Source: Clostridia bacterium
GTDB lineage: Bacteria; Bacillota; Clostridia; Christensenellales; Borkfalkiaceae
DNA length: 44,387 nt
NCBI GenBank assembly: GCA_017504465.1
Contig: JAFVRE010000045.1
Span: 1-44,387, forward strand
Direction: 5' to 3'
Numbering within the stretch: the first letter of the stretch is position 1; every line of letters starts with the position of its first letter. A model generated the notes under the pieces. It worked only from the letters and a program-made list of their open reading frames with translations. It did not search any database and was not told where the DNA came from. Position numbers and translations under genes: made by a program. Shown here piece by piece: positions 7,476 through 16,371 of the stretch.

Positions 7476-8867
7476 ATGAAAATTTTATCTATCGGGAATA
7501 GTTTTTCCTGTGACGCGCAAAGATATTTCCAAAGAATCGCAAAAAAAGCCGGCGAAACGGTTAAGACGGTTAATCTGTTTATCGGTGGCTGTTCTTTGAG
7601 AACGCATTATTTGAATATATTACAAGACTCTGCCGCTTACGTTTTAGGCTTTAACGGCGAAGAAACGGGCTTTAAAGTAAGTATAAGCCAAGCCCTTGCA
7701 AGCGACGACTGGGACGTTGTTACTTTGCAACAGGCAAGCCAATTTAGCCCCGACTTTGAAACGTATTCGACCTATTTAGAAAATCTTGCTAGCTACGTGA
7801 GAAAGTACTGCCCTAAAGCTAAGATATATATGCATCAAACTTGGGCGTATGAAGAGGGCAGCGAGAGATTGAATAAAGTAGGCTACGAAAGTACGGAAGC
7901 TATGCTTTCCGATATCGAAGCGTCTTATGAAAAAGCGGCAGGCCGCATTAAAGCAGACGGCGTTATCCCTTGCGGAAGAGCTATGTTTAACGCTACTAAA
8001 CTTGGCATTGAAAAGATACATAGAGACACTTTCCACGCCGCGCTTGGAGTGGGCAGATATTTACTTGGCTTGACGTGGTGCAAAGCGTTGCTCGGTATGG
8101 ATATCACGGACAACGATTACGACGAATTTGACGTACCCGTTTCCGAAGAAGAAAGAGCAATCGCAATCAAAGCGGTAAACGCTACTTTTGATAATTACAA
8201 GGGTAAAAAGTTTGCAGGAAAAACCTTCTTATTCCTTGGCGACAGTATTACGGAAGGGGTACATGGTCCGTCAATGAAGTCAAATCGTTACACGGACGTT
8301 TTCGCAAAGATCAGTGGAGCAACTACATATACTTACGGTATAGGCGGTACGCGTATTGCTTATCAAATCAACCCTACCGTGTCTAACCCTAGACACGACA
8401 TGTATTTCGCATCCCGTGTTCGTGATATGCGTGGGGAAGCAGATTACGTCGTAGTATTCGGCGGTCATAACGACATGGGGAACGGCGACGCGCCTCTTGG
8501 AAAATTTGGCGATACTACGCCTACCACCTTCTACGGTGCATTGCACGACTTGTTTACAAAGCTTAGAGCAAAATATCCAAAAACGAAAATCATCACGATT
8601 ACGCCTTTGGATCTTTTTGCCGAATTCAAGTACCTCAATGCAGTAGGCGCGGAAAGACCTGGCGGAATGAAGGCTTACGCGGATGCGATTAAAGAAATGG
8701 CGGAAAGATTTCAATTCCCTGTTCTTGACGCGAATAGCGAATGGGAAATTACGACGCGAGATGAAGTCTTAAAAGAAAAATATATCAGTGCAGACGGTCT
8801 TCACCCCAACGATATCGGTCACCGTTACATTGCAGAAAAATTCTTGGAATTTATGGAAAATTTATAA
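7476..8867 (+). CDS. Double SGNH hydrolase: DUF4886-like plus GDSL domain
   Basis: The 463 residues contain two SGNH-type hydrolase domains. The N-terminal half (about 1-215) resembles DUF4886: GNSFS (7-11) in the first block and D184-x-x-H187 near its end. The C-terminal half (about 247-463) is a classical GDSL/SGNH domain: G255-D-S257-I, G330-H-N-D, and D440-G-L-H443. Both appear to hold their catalytic Ser and Asp/His residues. There is no signal peptide. AAGAAGGG lies just before ATG 7476. In carbohydrate loci SGNH proteins are usually acetyl esterases, so this one may take off two acetyl positions or act on two oligomer types. The tandem-domain layout is less common than single-domain forms. 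Confidence 0.85.
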   Translation: MKILSIGNSFSCDAQRYFQRIAKKAGETVKTVNLFIGGCSLRTHYLNILQDSAAYVLGFNGEETGFKVSISQALASDDWDVVTLQQASQFSPDFETYSTYLENLASYVRKYCPKAKIYMHQTWAYEEGSERLNKVGYESTEAMLSDIEASYEKAAGRIKADGVIPCGRAMFNATKLGIEKIHRDTFHAALGVGRYLLGLTWCKALLGMDITDNDYDEFDVPVSEEERAIAIKAVNATFDNYKGKKFAGKTFLFLGDSITEGVHGPSMKSNRYTDVFAKISGATTYTYGIGGTRIAYQINPTVSNPRHDMYFASRVRDMRGEADYVVVFGGHNDMGNGDAPLGKFGDTTPTTFYGALHDLFTKLRAKYPKTKIITITPLDLFAEFKYLNAVGAERPGGMKAYADAIKEMAERFQFPVLDANSEWEITTRDEVLKEKYISADGLHPNDIGHRYIAEKFLEFMENL

Positions 8868-8888
8868 GAAAAGTATTTTTATATAATT

Positions 8889-10067
8889 ATGATTCCTTAT
8901 AATACGTTAGCAGGACAAAAATACCCGCTTGGTTCGATAGGAAAAGCGGATACACGCTTGCGCATTCATAGCACTACGATAGACGAATGTAGAGAATACG
9001 CGGAGCTTTTGGAAAAATTGGGATATCGAAAATGCGCGGAAAAGCAAATTTCGGCAGGGACGGAGTGCTCTTATAACGTAAATTTATTCTACGCATTTCA
9101 AAACGATTGTGAAAACGTATTCGTGTTTTGGGACGCATCGATACGATCTGCGACTGTTACCCTTGAACCGAAAGGGCTTTTGCCTAATTTGGAACGGGTT
9201 TTAGAAAGCGAGCCTTGCGTTGAACCAACCGTTGCGCAATTGAAATTAAAAAACGGTATGTGTTACGCGATACGGCTTGAAAACGGAGAGTTTATTCTTG
9301 TGGACGGCGGGATAAAAGACGAAGAGTCGGAATCGCGTTTGTATGATTTTTTAAAAGATAATTCGCCGAACGGACAACCGATCGTTGCTCTCTGGATCTT
9401 TACGCATTCTCATAAAGACCATATCGGGTTGGCGACCAACTTCGTTCGTGATTATAAGGACAAAGTTTGCGTGAAAGCGTTTGCTTATCAGTTCCCGAAT
9501 TGTGAAAAAGTCCAAGTAGCGATGGAAGACGTTGAATTGATGAAAACTCAAATCGGCGAGATTGAAGAGAATATAAAAAATGCTTATCCGAACACGATTG
9601 TTTATACGTTACACACGGGGCAAAGCTATTTTTATCCCGGTATAGAGATTGAAATTTTATGGTCGATAGACGACACCTATCCGTATTCGTACGTATCCTT
9701 TAACGATACGAGCGCGGCGTTTAGGATAAAGTTCAAGAACGGAAAAACAATGACGTTCTTGGGGGATTGTCAAATAGAAGCATGTAAAAAGATTTCTCAA
9801 AGATATGGCGATTACTTGAAGAGTGATATCCTTCAAGTAACGCATCACGGACTGATTGGCGGGGATAAAGGGTTGTACAAATTGATAGACCCTGAAACCT
9901 GTTTTTGGCCGGTCGCCGAGAAAAGATTCTTAGGGTTGGAGCCTAACCAACGCTATCAATGGTGTTTAGGGGAAGGCGGTTGTGATTACAATAGCTATTT
10001 GCGTGATGAAAGTATTCGTAAAAGAACGCATTATCATCACGGCGAAACGATTACGATAAAAATATAA
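8889..10067 (+). CDS. Metallo-beta-lactamase-fold hydrolase
   Basis: This 392-residue protein has an N-terminal extension of about 110 residues and then an MBL domain. The zinc-binding signature is H173-S-H-K-D-H178 (THSHKDHIG), followed by FLGDC and VTHHGL blocks that supply the later Asp and His ligands; the arrangement resembles ComEC/Rec2-like MBL proteins. It is cytoplasmic by lack of a signal or membrane segment. No clear Shine-Dalgarno precedes ATG 8889 (an A/T-rich spacer), and no later Met is usable before residue 124, so it may rely on coupling to the preceding gene 21 bases upstream. Its substrate is unknown; a lactone or ester of a sugar acid would fit the operon but is speculative. 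Confidence 0.8.
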   Translation: MIPYNTLAGQKYPLGSIGKADTRLRIHSTTIDECREYAELLEKLGYRKCAEKQISAGTECSYNVNLFYAFQNDCENVFVFWDASIRSATVTLEPKGLLPNLERVLESEPCVEPTVAQLKLKNGMCYAIRLENGEFILVDGGIKDEESESRLYDFLKDNSPNGQPIVALWIFTHSHKDHIGLATNFVRDYKDKVCVKAFAYQFPNCEKVQVAMEDVELMKTQIGEIEENIKNAYPNTIVYTLHTGQSYFYPGIEIEILWSIDDTYPYSYVSFNDTSAAFRIKFKNGKTMTFLGDCQIEACKKISQRYGDYLKSDILQVTHHGLIGGDKGLYKLIDPETCFWPVAEKRFLGLEPNQRYQWCLGEGGCDYNSYLRDESIRKRTHYHHGETITIKI

Positions 10068-10085
10068 ATAAAGAAGTAAGTTGCT

Positions 10086-11408
10086 ATGAAAAAAACTTTT
10101 GGATATAAAAGAGAAAGTAAAAGAAATCCGTATATAGGCTTTATGACTTTTAACCATTTCGACGGCGAAGCGTTGTATTCGGATTGTATCGTAGGCACGC
10201 AAGGGCTTGCCGGTTGCGAAACCGAGCCTTACGAATGTTACCCCGTTCCCGACGGCGTAGAAGAAAAGGGTAGAGAACAAGGTTTTCACCCCGACGGTAA
10301 AGTTGCGTATATTCGCTCGCTTTGGAAGGAATTTGAACCTAAGCAAGGGGAATACAATTACGCGTTTATCGAAGATATTTTAAATAAGGCGAAAGCCAAA
10401 GGTCAAACGGTAATGTTTCGTCTGATGCCACACAGCACTTGCGAACGGGACGACGTGCCCGACTGGCTCAAAGAATTGATGCCTTGTCCTGCTCGTCCTG
10501 AAGGTATGAGAGTGAAAGATTCTCCCACCGATCCGAGATATTTAGAACTCTTTGGAAAAGCGGTGGAAAAGCTCGGCGAACGCTTTGATAAAGACGAAAC
10601 ATTCGACTGCTTGGACGTGTCGCTTGGCGGTGCTTGGGGGGAAGGTTCGCAAGACTTCTCCAAAGAAGACATGGAAAAATTGATGGACGTTTACGTTCGC
10701 GTATTCCCGAATACCAAGCTCGTCGGTCAATTCGTCAACTCGCATTTGCTTCATTATATCAGCGCAAAGAGAAATCTTGGTTGGCGCGCGGACGGGTTGG
10801 GTAGTCCTAAACACATGGACGTGCTCTATCCCGCGGGATTCCCCTTAGTTCCCAAAGACCTTTGGAAAAAATCCCCCGTTTCCTTCGAGAGTTACTGGTG
10901 GGTGTCCGAATGGTATCGTAAGAACTGGGATATTGATAGAATTATCAATTTGACACTCGAACACCATATGAGTACTTTCAACACCAAATCTTTCCCGATT
11001 CCTTACGAATTGAAGGATAAGGTTGACGCGTGGGTGGATAAAATGGGGTATCACTTCGTGATTAACGAAGTGGAAACGCAAAATAGCGTAAATTCGGGCG
11101 AAAAACTTTCCGTAAGGCTTGCAGTCGAGAACGTGGGTGTTGCGCCCATTTATAACCGTTTGCCCCTTTATATCCGTTTAAAAAATACTTCTAACGAAGA
11201 AACGTTTGAAACGGACGTAGATATCCGCAATTGGATTGAAGGGAAATATGAAGAAAATATAGAAATTTCTATTCCTGAAGAATTTGCAAAAGGCGAATAT
11301 GAATTGCAGGTAGGTATCGGTGGAAAGGACGCGCCCAGCGTAGTATTTGCGACGGATGCTTGTCAAGACGGCGATTTTGCAGTATTAGGGACAATACAAG
11401 TAAAATAA
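10086..11408 (+). CDS. DUF4832-type glycoside hydrolase-like protein
   Basis: The 440 residues look like a (beta/alpha)8 glycosidase-type barrel (about 1-330) followed by a beta-sandwich (about 335-440), the layout of DUF4832/GH42-like proteins. Recognisable blocks are RSLWKEFEPKQGEYNY (strand 2), VMFRLMPHS, and DVSLGGAWGEGS near residue 178, where the W-G-E glutamate is in the acid/base position. A nucleophile glutamate is not obvious to me, so activity should not be assumed. There is no signal peptide. It sits 18 bases from its neighbours on both sides, within the operon. A role in cleaving imported oligosaccharides is inferred. Confidence 0.7.
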   Translation: MKKTFGYKRESKRNPYIGFMTFNHFDGEALYSDCIVGTQGLAGCETEPYECYPVPDGVEEKGREQGFHPDGKVAYIRSLWKEFEPKQGEYNYAFIEDILNKAKAKGQTVMFRLMPHSTCERDDVPDWLKELMPCPARPEGMRVKDSPTDPRYLELFGKAVEKLGERFDKDETFDCLDVSLGGAWGEGSQDFSKEDMEKLMDVYVRVFPNTKLVGQFVNSHLLHYISAKRNLGWRADGLGSPKHMDVLYPAGFPLVPKDLWKKSPVSFESYWWVSEWYRKNWDIDRIINLTLEHHMSTFNTKSFPIPYELKDKVDAWVDKMGYHFVINEVETQNSVNSGEKLSVRLAVENVGVAPIYNRLPLYIRLKNTSNEETFETDVDIRNWIEGKYEENIEISIPEEFAKGEYELQVGIGGKDAPSVVFATDACQDGDFAVLGTIQVK

Positions 11409-11426
11409 AAGGAAAGAAAGTTTATT

Positions 11427-12380
11427 ATGAATGACGCTTTATGGATAATGCTTAAAAACGTTATGGTTTTCGTTGCGCTGGCAATACCGGGATATTTGCT
11501 TGTCAAATGCAAAGAGCTCACGCAAGCGCAATCGGGGGCGTTATCAAAACTGTTAATGTTCGTCGGAATGCCCTTCTTGATTTTGACCAATTCAATCAAG
11601 ATCGCATTTGACGGAGAATTGTTGCTTATGATCGGCGTAGTAGCCGCAATTGGCATTGCTTATACGTTTGCAATGTTTTTCGCGTCCAAACCTTTGACGG
11701 ACATGGAAAAAGAGGAAAAAACCAAGGGCATGATGCGGTTTTGCTCGGTATTTTCCAATAGCGGATTTTTAGGAATCCCCTTGGCTATGGCAGTGTTTGG
11801 CGCAGGCTCGAAAGTATTGACCGTCGTTATCATTCTCAACATTATCACGAACGTATTAATGTACACCTTGGGCGTATATCTCGTATCGGGGGATAAGAGA
11901 GCAATGAGTCTTAAAAAGGCGTTTTTGAACCCCGTATTGATCGCGTTCGTCGTAGGTATTATCGTAAATCTTTTAAAGGTACACGAATACGTACCTGAAC
12001 TCGTAACCTATTCCAACCATTTCTCTAATTTGGTAACTCCTATTTCCATGACGATTTTGGGTATGAAAATGGGCGCTATCAATTTCGTGGATTTGTTCAA
12101 GTCTTGGAAGACGTATTACGTGGCGGCGTTGAAGCTCGTGGCGTTCCCGCTCGTAATCGTGGCGTTTGCGCTTGCTTTGAAAATGGCTTGGTCGGGCATT
12201 ACGATGGAAGTTATTTTCGGTATCTTTATCGCGTTTGCGACGCCTACAGCAGGGCTTGCGTCAACGTTCTCGGACAACTACGACGGAGACACCGAAAATG
12301 CCGTTGCGTTTACGCTTGGTACGACCTTGCTTTCCGTTATCACCATTCCGCTCTTTTACTGGCTCATCACTTTATTATAA
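11427..12380 (+). CDS. AEC-family membrane transporter
   Basis: This 317-residue integral membrane protein has about ten hydrophobic helices and belongs to the auxin efflux carrier (AEC) family, whose bacterial members move organic anions. Family signatures are SNSGFLGIPLA (about 111-121) and TAGLASTFSDNYDGDTENA (about 274-292) in the two broken-helix regions. GGAAAG precedes ATG 11427 and the gene is 17-18 bases from each neighbour. Transport of a uronate, a keto-acid breakdown product or a released organic acid such as acetate would suit the operon; the direction is unknown. Confidence 0.85.
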   Translation: MNDALWIMLKNVMVFVALAIPGYLLVKCKELTQAQSGALSKLLMFVGMPFLILTNSIKIAFDGELLLMIGVVAAIGIAYTFAMFFASKPLTDMEKEEKTKGMMRFCSVFSNSGFLGIPLAMAVFGAGSKVLTVVIILNIITNVLMYTLGVYLVSGDKRAMSLKKAFLNPVLIAFVVGIIVNLLKVHEYVPELVTYSNHFSNLVTPISMTILGMKMGAINFVDLFKSWKTYYVAALKLVAFPLVIVAFALALKMAWSGITMEVIFGIFIAFATPTAGLASTFSDNYDGDTENAVAFTLGTTLLSVITIPLFYWLITLL

Positions 12381-12397
12381 ATTAGGAAGAAGGAACT

Positions 12398-13786
12398 ATG
12401 AAAGTATATAACGTAAATGATTTCGGCGCAATTGCCGACGGTAAAACGCTCAACACCGCAGCGGTACAAAAAGCGGTGGACGAATGTAGCGCAAACGGCG
12501 GGGGAATCGTATATTTTGACGGGGGCAGGTACGTGCTTTCGACCATTTTCTTAAAATCCAACGTAACGGTAAAAATCCCCGAAGGCACGGAAATTTTAGG
12601 CGCGGAAAGCTATTACGATTACGCGCAGGAAGAAAAGATAGATTATCCCGCTTATCAGGATTCGTCGCATACCTACTACCACCCTTCGCTGTTTGTAGGC
12701 ATTGACTGCGAGAATATGTGTATCACGGGCGGCGGTAAAATTGATATGCGCTCCGTTTGGGACGAAGACGGTGTTCGCGGCGCGGCAATCAAGCACCGCG
12801 GCGCAAAATGCGTTGCGCTCAAATACTGCAAAAACGTAGAAGTTTCTAACCTTGAAATGAACAACGTAACCGACCTTGCAATCTATTTTGCAGGCTGCGA
12901 AAACGTGGATATTTTCGGCATTAAAATGCGCGTGTATATCGACGGTATTTCGCCCGATAATTCTAAAAACGTGCGTATTCACGATTGCGACGTGGAAACG
13001 GGTGACGACGGTATTGTATTCAAGTCCTCTTATACCCTCAACAAACTGGATATTTGTAAGGATATTCACGTTTGGAACTGCAAGGTAAAGAGCCGTTGCA
13101 ACGCAATCAAATTCGGCACGGAAACCAACGGCGGATTTGAAAATATCTTGATTGAAAATATGGAAGTTTACGAAACGCGTATCACGGGTATTTCCGTGGA
13201 GAGCGTGGACGGGGCTATCGTGGACGGCGTGACCATTCGCAACGTGAAGATGAAAAACGTCAACGCGCCCATTTTCGTACATATCGGTAAGCGTATGCGC
13301 GGTCCTGAGGGCCGTAAGGTCGGCAAGATTAAAAATCTCTTGCTTGAAAATATCACGGCGGAAGGCCCTTACGAAGAATATCAAATTATGCCTTGGAATT
13401 ATTTTAGCTGCAAGGCAAACGATACCTTGCAAAAGCCTTGGGTGTTTGGGGTTGCGGAAAGCTTCGACGATACGAAGGAAGAAAAAACCGCCGATAGCGA
13501 TTGGCAAATGACGAGCAATATTTGCGGTTTAAAGGAAAGTCCGCTTGAAAATATCACGCTTAGAAACGTAAGTTTAAAGCTCGACGGCGGCTTAAAAGAA
13601 TACAAAAAGGACGTTCCCGAGGAAGCGCAAGACTATCCCGAAGTCTACGTTTACGGCAGATTCTTGCCTGCGAAGGGGATTTATTTCAGACACATTGACG
13701 GTTTAACGCTCGACAACGTGACGGTAGAAACCTACCGCCCCGACGTGAGAGAAGATTTCGTTTTCAGCAACGTAACCAAAAAATAA
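12398..13786 (+). CDS. GH28 polygalacturonase-family enzyme
   Basis: The 462 residues form a right-handed beta-helix of glycoside hydrolase family 28. The N-terminal VNDFGAIADGKTLNTAAVQ is the usual start, and the active-site blocks are DGISPDNS (182-189) and G202-D-D-G-I206, giving the three catalytic aspartates D187, D203 and D204. The NTD block of plant and fungal enzymes reads SPD, as in many bacterial members, and the next block is IKFGTETNGG. There is no signal peptide, so it would act on imported galacturonides (exo-type) or rhamnogalacturonan pieces. It is the last gene of the operon, followed by a terminator. It is the strongest sequence hint that the operon handles pectin-type glycans. 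Confidence 0.9.
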   Translation: MKVYNVNDFGAIADGKTLNTAAVQKAVDECSANGGGIVYFDGGRYVLSTIFLKSNVTVKIPEGTEILGAESYYDYAQEEKIDYPAYQDSSHTYYHPSLFVGIDCENMCITGGGKIDMRSVWDEDGVRGAAIKHRGAKCVALKYCKNVEVSNLEMNNVTDLAIYFAGCENVDIFGIKMRVYIDGISPDNSKNVRIHDCDVETGDDGIVFKSSYTLNKLDICKDIHVWNCKVKSRCNAIKFGTETNGGFENILIENMEVYETRITGISVESVDGAIVDGVTIRNVKMKNVNAPIFVHIGKRMRGPEGRKVGKIKNLLLENITAEGPYEEYQIMPWNYFSCKANDTLQKPWVFGVAESFDDTKEEKTADSDWQMTSNICGLKESPLENITLRNVSLKLDGGLKEYKKDVPEEAQDYPEVYVYGRFLPAKGIYFRHIDGLTLDNVTVETYRPDVREDFVFSNVTKK

Positions 13787-13815
13787 AAGGGCTATAGAAA
13801 AAGTTATAACAAAAA

Positions 13816-13849
13816 AAATTCCCATCAAGCCGAAACTTGATGGGAATTT
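13816..13849. terminator. Bidirectional terminator between convergent genes
   Basis: A perfect 14-bp stem (AAATTCCCATCAAG / CTTGATGGGAATTT) with a 6-base loop has an A-run on the left and a T-rich run on the right, so it can end transcripts from both the GH28 operon and the convergent acyltransferase gene. Confidence 0.9.
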
Positions 13850-13876
13850 CATTTTTATTTTCAGTTAGAACGTAAA

Positions 13877-15079
13877 TTAACTTTTCTTTTCCAAGGCTTT
13901 ACGTCTTGCCGTCAGCCTATCTAAGAAACATACCCACTTAACCGTGCTTTTCGGATCAGGTTGCGGGGAAGCAAGTACGAGTTTTCCGTCAATATAGATA
14001 TCGAAATGATGACCGGGGGAGATGGGGAAAGCAACAAGCTTTTCCGTCGATACGGTATGTTCTATTTTTTCGCCGTGGAGCGTGCCCGAGAGTTTGAACA
14101 CGTCTTTGTCTAAGTAAATCTCGCCTTCGCCTGCCTCGTGGTCCATATATCCGTCCTGATTACAGCAGCTCAGCTTGGCTTTTGCATAAAGCGTTTCGCT
14201 GTCAAGGTCTATGGAGTCTTGCTGCCAGTCGAACCATTCGTTAATACGCTCGAACGGCGCGTTGTGCAGACGATAGAAAGAGTCGAGCGTGACGTCCAGC
14301 CCGCATTTGCATCGGATATGTCCTTCGGACGCGGTAATAGTTCCTTCTTTAAGACAGTTAGGGCACTTGAAAAGGATTTTATCAACACCGCGGGAGATAT
14401 CTTCGCACTTATATTCTACGCCCGTCATCGCAAGCTCGTCGTCGTTGTATATGGCTTCCGAAGTGATGGTTTTGATTTCTTCCACGCTCTTTTTTGAAAC
14501 CTCGTCTGCGGAGAGAAGAAGTTTCACGCTCGCGTGGATACGTCCGCAACGGTTGTCGCCCTTATCCCGCCATTTTGGGAAGGTGAGATAAGCGCCTTCC
14601 GCTTTCCACGCGTAAAGATCGACGCTAAGCTTTTTAATGAGCTCCGCCGTGCCTTCGGTGACGGGCAGGGTCTTGCCGTAGCAGGAAAGTCTGCCTTCGG
14701 GGAAGATGACGATTACCGCGTTTTCTTTTTTCGCGCGGAGTACGTTTCTGATCGTGGATAAGTCCGCGCAGAACATTTTTTTGGTGATAACGTGGGCGAG
14801 TTTCATGAGCTTAGCGGTAGAACGCTTGCGCATGAAATGATCGCTGACTATGTAAGTGGGACGGACGGGATAGAGTGAAAGGGCAGAAAGGATATGGTCC
14901 TTATCGCAGGTATGCGTAGCCACAATGATAGCAGGGCCTTTTAAATCCTTCACGATTTCGTTGTCAAAGGTTATATTGTATTTCTTTTTATATTTCGCCT
15001 TGAAAAAGGCATATACGATTGCATAGAGAATAGGATTAACCTTTCCGATTTTAGTGTTGTTTTTCTTATTCTTTTTCAT
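13877..15079 (-). CDS. PlsC-like acyltransferase with C-terminal zinc-ribbon extension
   Basis: The 400 residues start with a lysophosphatidic acid acyltransferase-like (PlsC) domain. The acyltransferase box H56-T-C-D-K-D61 fits H-x4-D and F126-P-E-G129 is the second family motif. About 170 further residues follow: a CPNC...CKCG zinc-ribbon (about 243-268) and a beta-rich tail. A simple PlsC is about 240 residues, so this is a distinct fusion form seen in Clostridia. It probably transfers an acyl chain to a membrane lipid, and the ribbon may serve regulation or partner binding (inference). A basic N-terminus and one short hydrophobic stretch suggest membrane association. AAGGAA precedes the ATG at 15079. 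The gene looks independent of the flanking glycan genes. Confidence 0.8.
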   Translation of the reverse strand: MKKNKKNNTKIGKVNPILYAIVYAFFKAKYKKKYNITFDNEIVKDLKGPAIIVATHTCDKDHILSALSLYPVRPTYIVSDHFMRKRSTAKLMKLAHVITKKMFCADLSTIRNVLRAKKENAVIVIFPEGRLSCYGKTLPVTEGTAELIKKLSVDLYAWKAEGAYLTFPKWRDKGDNRCGRIHASVKLLLSADEVSKKSVEEIKTITSEAIYNDDELAMTGVEYKCEDISRGVDKILFKCPNCLKEGTITASEGHIRCKCGLDVTLDSFYRLHNAPFERINEWFDWQQDSIDLDSETLYAKAKLSCCNQDGYMDHEAGEGEIYLDKDVFKLSGTLHGEKIEHTVSTEKLVAFPISPGHHFDIYIDGKLVLASPQPDPKSTVKWVCFLDRLTARRKALEKKS

Positions 15080-15122
15080 AATATTCCTTAACGCACCTTG
15101 TTACGCTTTCGCGGTATAATTC

Positions 15123-15152
15123 ATTATAACACTTTTAAAATAGAAATGTCAA
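15123..15152 (-). promoter_or_regulatory. Sigma-A promoter of the acyltransferase gene
   Basis: On the minus strand, perfect TTGACA (15147-15152) and TATAAT (15123-15128) hexamers are separated by 18 bases. The start codon lies 43 bases downstream of the -10. Confidence 0.85.
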
Positions 15153-15183
15153 TATTTTTTCACGATTCTTTGATTGCTAAAAC

Positions 15184-15220
15184 AAAAACCTGCAAGTCCA
15201 ACGAACTTGGCAGGTTTTTT
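15184..15220. terminator. Terminator downstream of the AraC regulator
   Basis: A hairpin (AAAAACCTGCAAGT / ACTTGGCAGGTTTTTT, one bulged base) is flanked by A and T runs. It lies just past the stop of the minus-strand AraC gene and before the acyltransferase promoter, so the two genes form separate units. Confidence 0.85.
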
Positions 15221-15251
15221 GATAAAATATTTTTACGTTTCATCAGCATAG

Positions 15252-16079
15252 TTATTCAAGCGGGGAGATAGTGGGCTTTTTATTGCGTTTTCTATACTCC
15301 TTAGGGTTCATACCCGCGCGGGCATTAAAGAATTTATTAAACTGAGGATAATCGAGGAACCCGCACAAGAAAGCAATTTCCGTTATGGGTAATTGCGTCG
15401 TTTCGAGCAACGTTTTGGCATGGTCAAGACGTTTGTTTAAAATATATTCCTTGGGAGAAAAGCCCGTTTCTTTGCGGAAAAGAACACGGAAACGGGAAGG
15501 GCTGTATCCCGTAGATGCAGCAAGCTCTTCCAAATTGATTTTGGTCGTGAAATATTCCTTGATATACGTTCTTGCGTAATGAATGGTGTTGTATTGTTCA
15601 AGCTGAGAAGGAATATTTTCTTTCCGATTGAAATCAATGAAAAGATCGGTGAGAATGGACTCTATTTTCTTATTGTAAAAAGGCCGCTTTTCTTGGAATT
15701 CTTTTGCGATCTTTTCCATCTTTTTCAAAATAGTCAATTCGTAATCTTTATAGACGGTCGGTTTATTTTCGATAGGAATATCATCAGAAGTGAACCCAAC
15801 GGCTACTAATTGACAGGGCTGCAAATGCTGTTCGTCGTGGACGAATCCGGGCGGATACAAAAGACATTCGTTCTTTTGGAAAGAAATGGTTTCGGGATTT
15901 GCAATACTGCTCGTATAATTGATAAACTTACCGTTTTCCAAATTGGGAACGGTTTTTTTTGCATAATTAGAAATCCCTTGTCCATCGATATAATAGACAA
16001 GCTCGTACGTATTATGAACGTGCGGTTTCACGGTAATTGGCGTGAGATATTGGTTGACGTGTACAAATCGTAATTTCAT
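15252..16079 (-). CDS. AraC-family transcriptional regulator
   Basis: This 275-residue regulator has an N-terminal cupin sugar-sensing domain (about 1-150; VKPHVHNTYELVYYIDG is typical) and a C-terminal double helix-turn-helix (about 175-270; LEELAASTGYSPSRFRVLF, then ITEIAFLCGFLDYPQFNKFF). Although the frame is open from 16097, ATG 16079 is chosen because AAGGGG sits seven bases before it and the protein then begins MKLRFVHVN. It is transcribed divergently from the ABC transporter operon, the classic layout for a local activator. It therefore probably turns on the transporter unit when the imported sugar or an intermediate binds; this is inferred from family and position. Confidence 0.9.
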   Translation of the reverse strand: MKLRFVHVNQYLTPITVKPHVHNTYELVYYIDGQGISNYAKKTVPNLENGKFINYTSSIANPETISFQKNECLLYPPGFVHDEQHLQPCQLVAVGFTSDDIPIENKPTVYKDYELTILKKMEKIAKEFQEKRPFYNKKIESILTDLFIDFNRKENIPSQLEQYNTIHYARTYIKEYFTTKINLEELAASTGYSPSRFRVLFRKETGFSPKEYILNKRLDHAKTLLETTQLPITEIAFLCGFLDYPQFNKFFNARAGMNPKEYRKRNKKPTISPLE

Positions 16080-16108
16080 GAAATTTCCCCTTATCATTGA
16101 ACAAAATC

Positions 16109-16137
16109 ATTATAACACAGCTCTAAAAAAATAGCAA
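16109..16137 (-). promoter_or_regulatory. Promoter of the AraC regulator
   Basis: Minus-strand TTGCTA (16132-16137), a 17-base spacer and perfect TATAAT (16109-16114) lie 30 bases upstream of the chosen start codon. The -35 matches four of six bases. Confidence 0.7.
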
Positions 16138-16189
16138 CTTGCTTTTATAAACACAGTCGAAAATAACACTTTTACAAGCTATTTAGCAA

Positions 16190-16218
16190 TTGAAATGAAA
16201 AAAAGAATGCGATATACT
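16190..16218 (+). promoter_or_regulatory. Promoter of the ABC transporter operon
   Basis: TTGAAA (16190-16195), a 17-base spacer and TATACT (16213-16218) each match five of six consensus bases. It is back to back with the AraC promoter about 50 bases away, so the regulator's binding sites should lie between or beside them. I could not identify the operator half-sites by eye. Confidence 0.75.
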
Positions 16219-16371
16219 TAAGTCAGCATAATATATTTAGAATCAATCAGCGTCCGTTGTTGAAAATTCTTTTGGTAAAATTAACCTGCGAAGAGGTTGA
16301 AAAAAAAGATTTTTAACGTTTAAACGGCATGGAAAAAAAAGAGCTCTAAATAGAAAGATAAGGAGGTAAAA
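16219..16371 (+). other. Long 5' leader of the ABC transporter operon
   Basis: About 145 bases separate the inferred transcription start from the first ATG. The leader is A-rich and holds one small hairpin (AACCT / AGGTT near 16281-16296) followed by A rather than T, so it is not a terminator. It ends in a strong AAGGAGG. I see no known riboswitch. Confidence 0.35.

Noticed and set aside
12596-13507. A 303-codon minus-strand open frame within the GH28 gene
   Set aside because: The GH28 frame has intact catalytic motifs and full length; the antisense frame has no family match or start signals.
16219-16371. The long leader as a riboswitch
   Set aside because: Only one short hairpin without a U-run is seen and no conserved riboswitch core was recognised; AraC control is enough to explain regulation.
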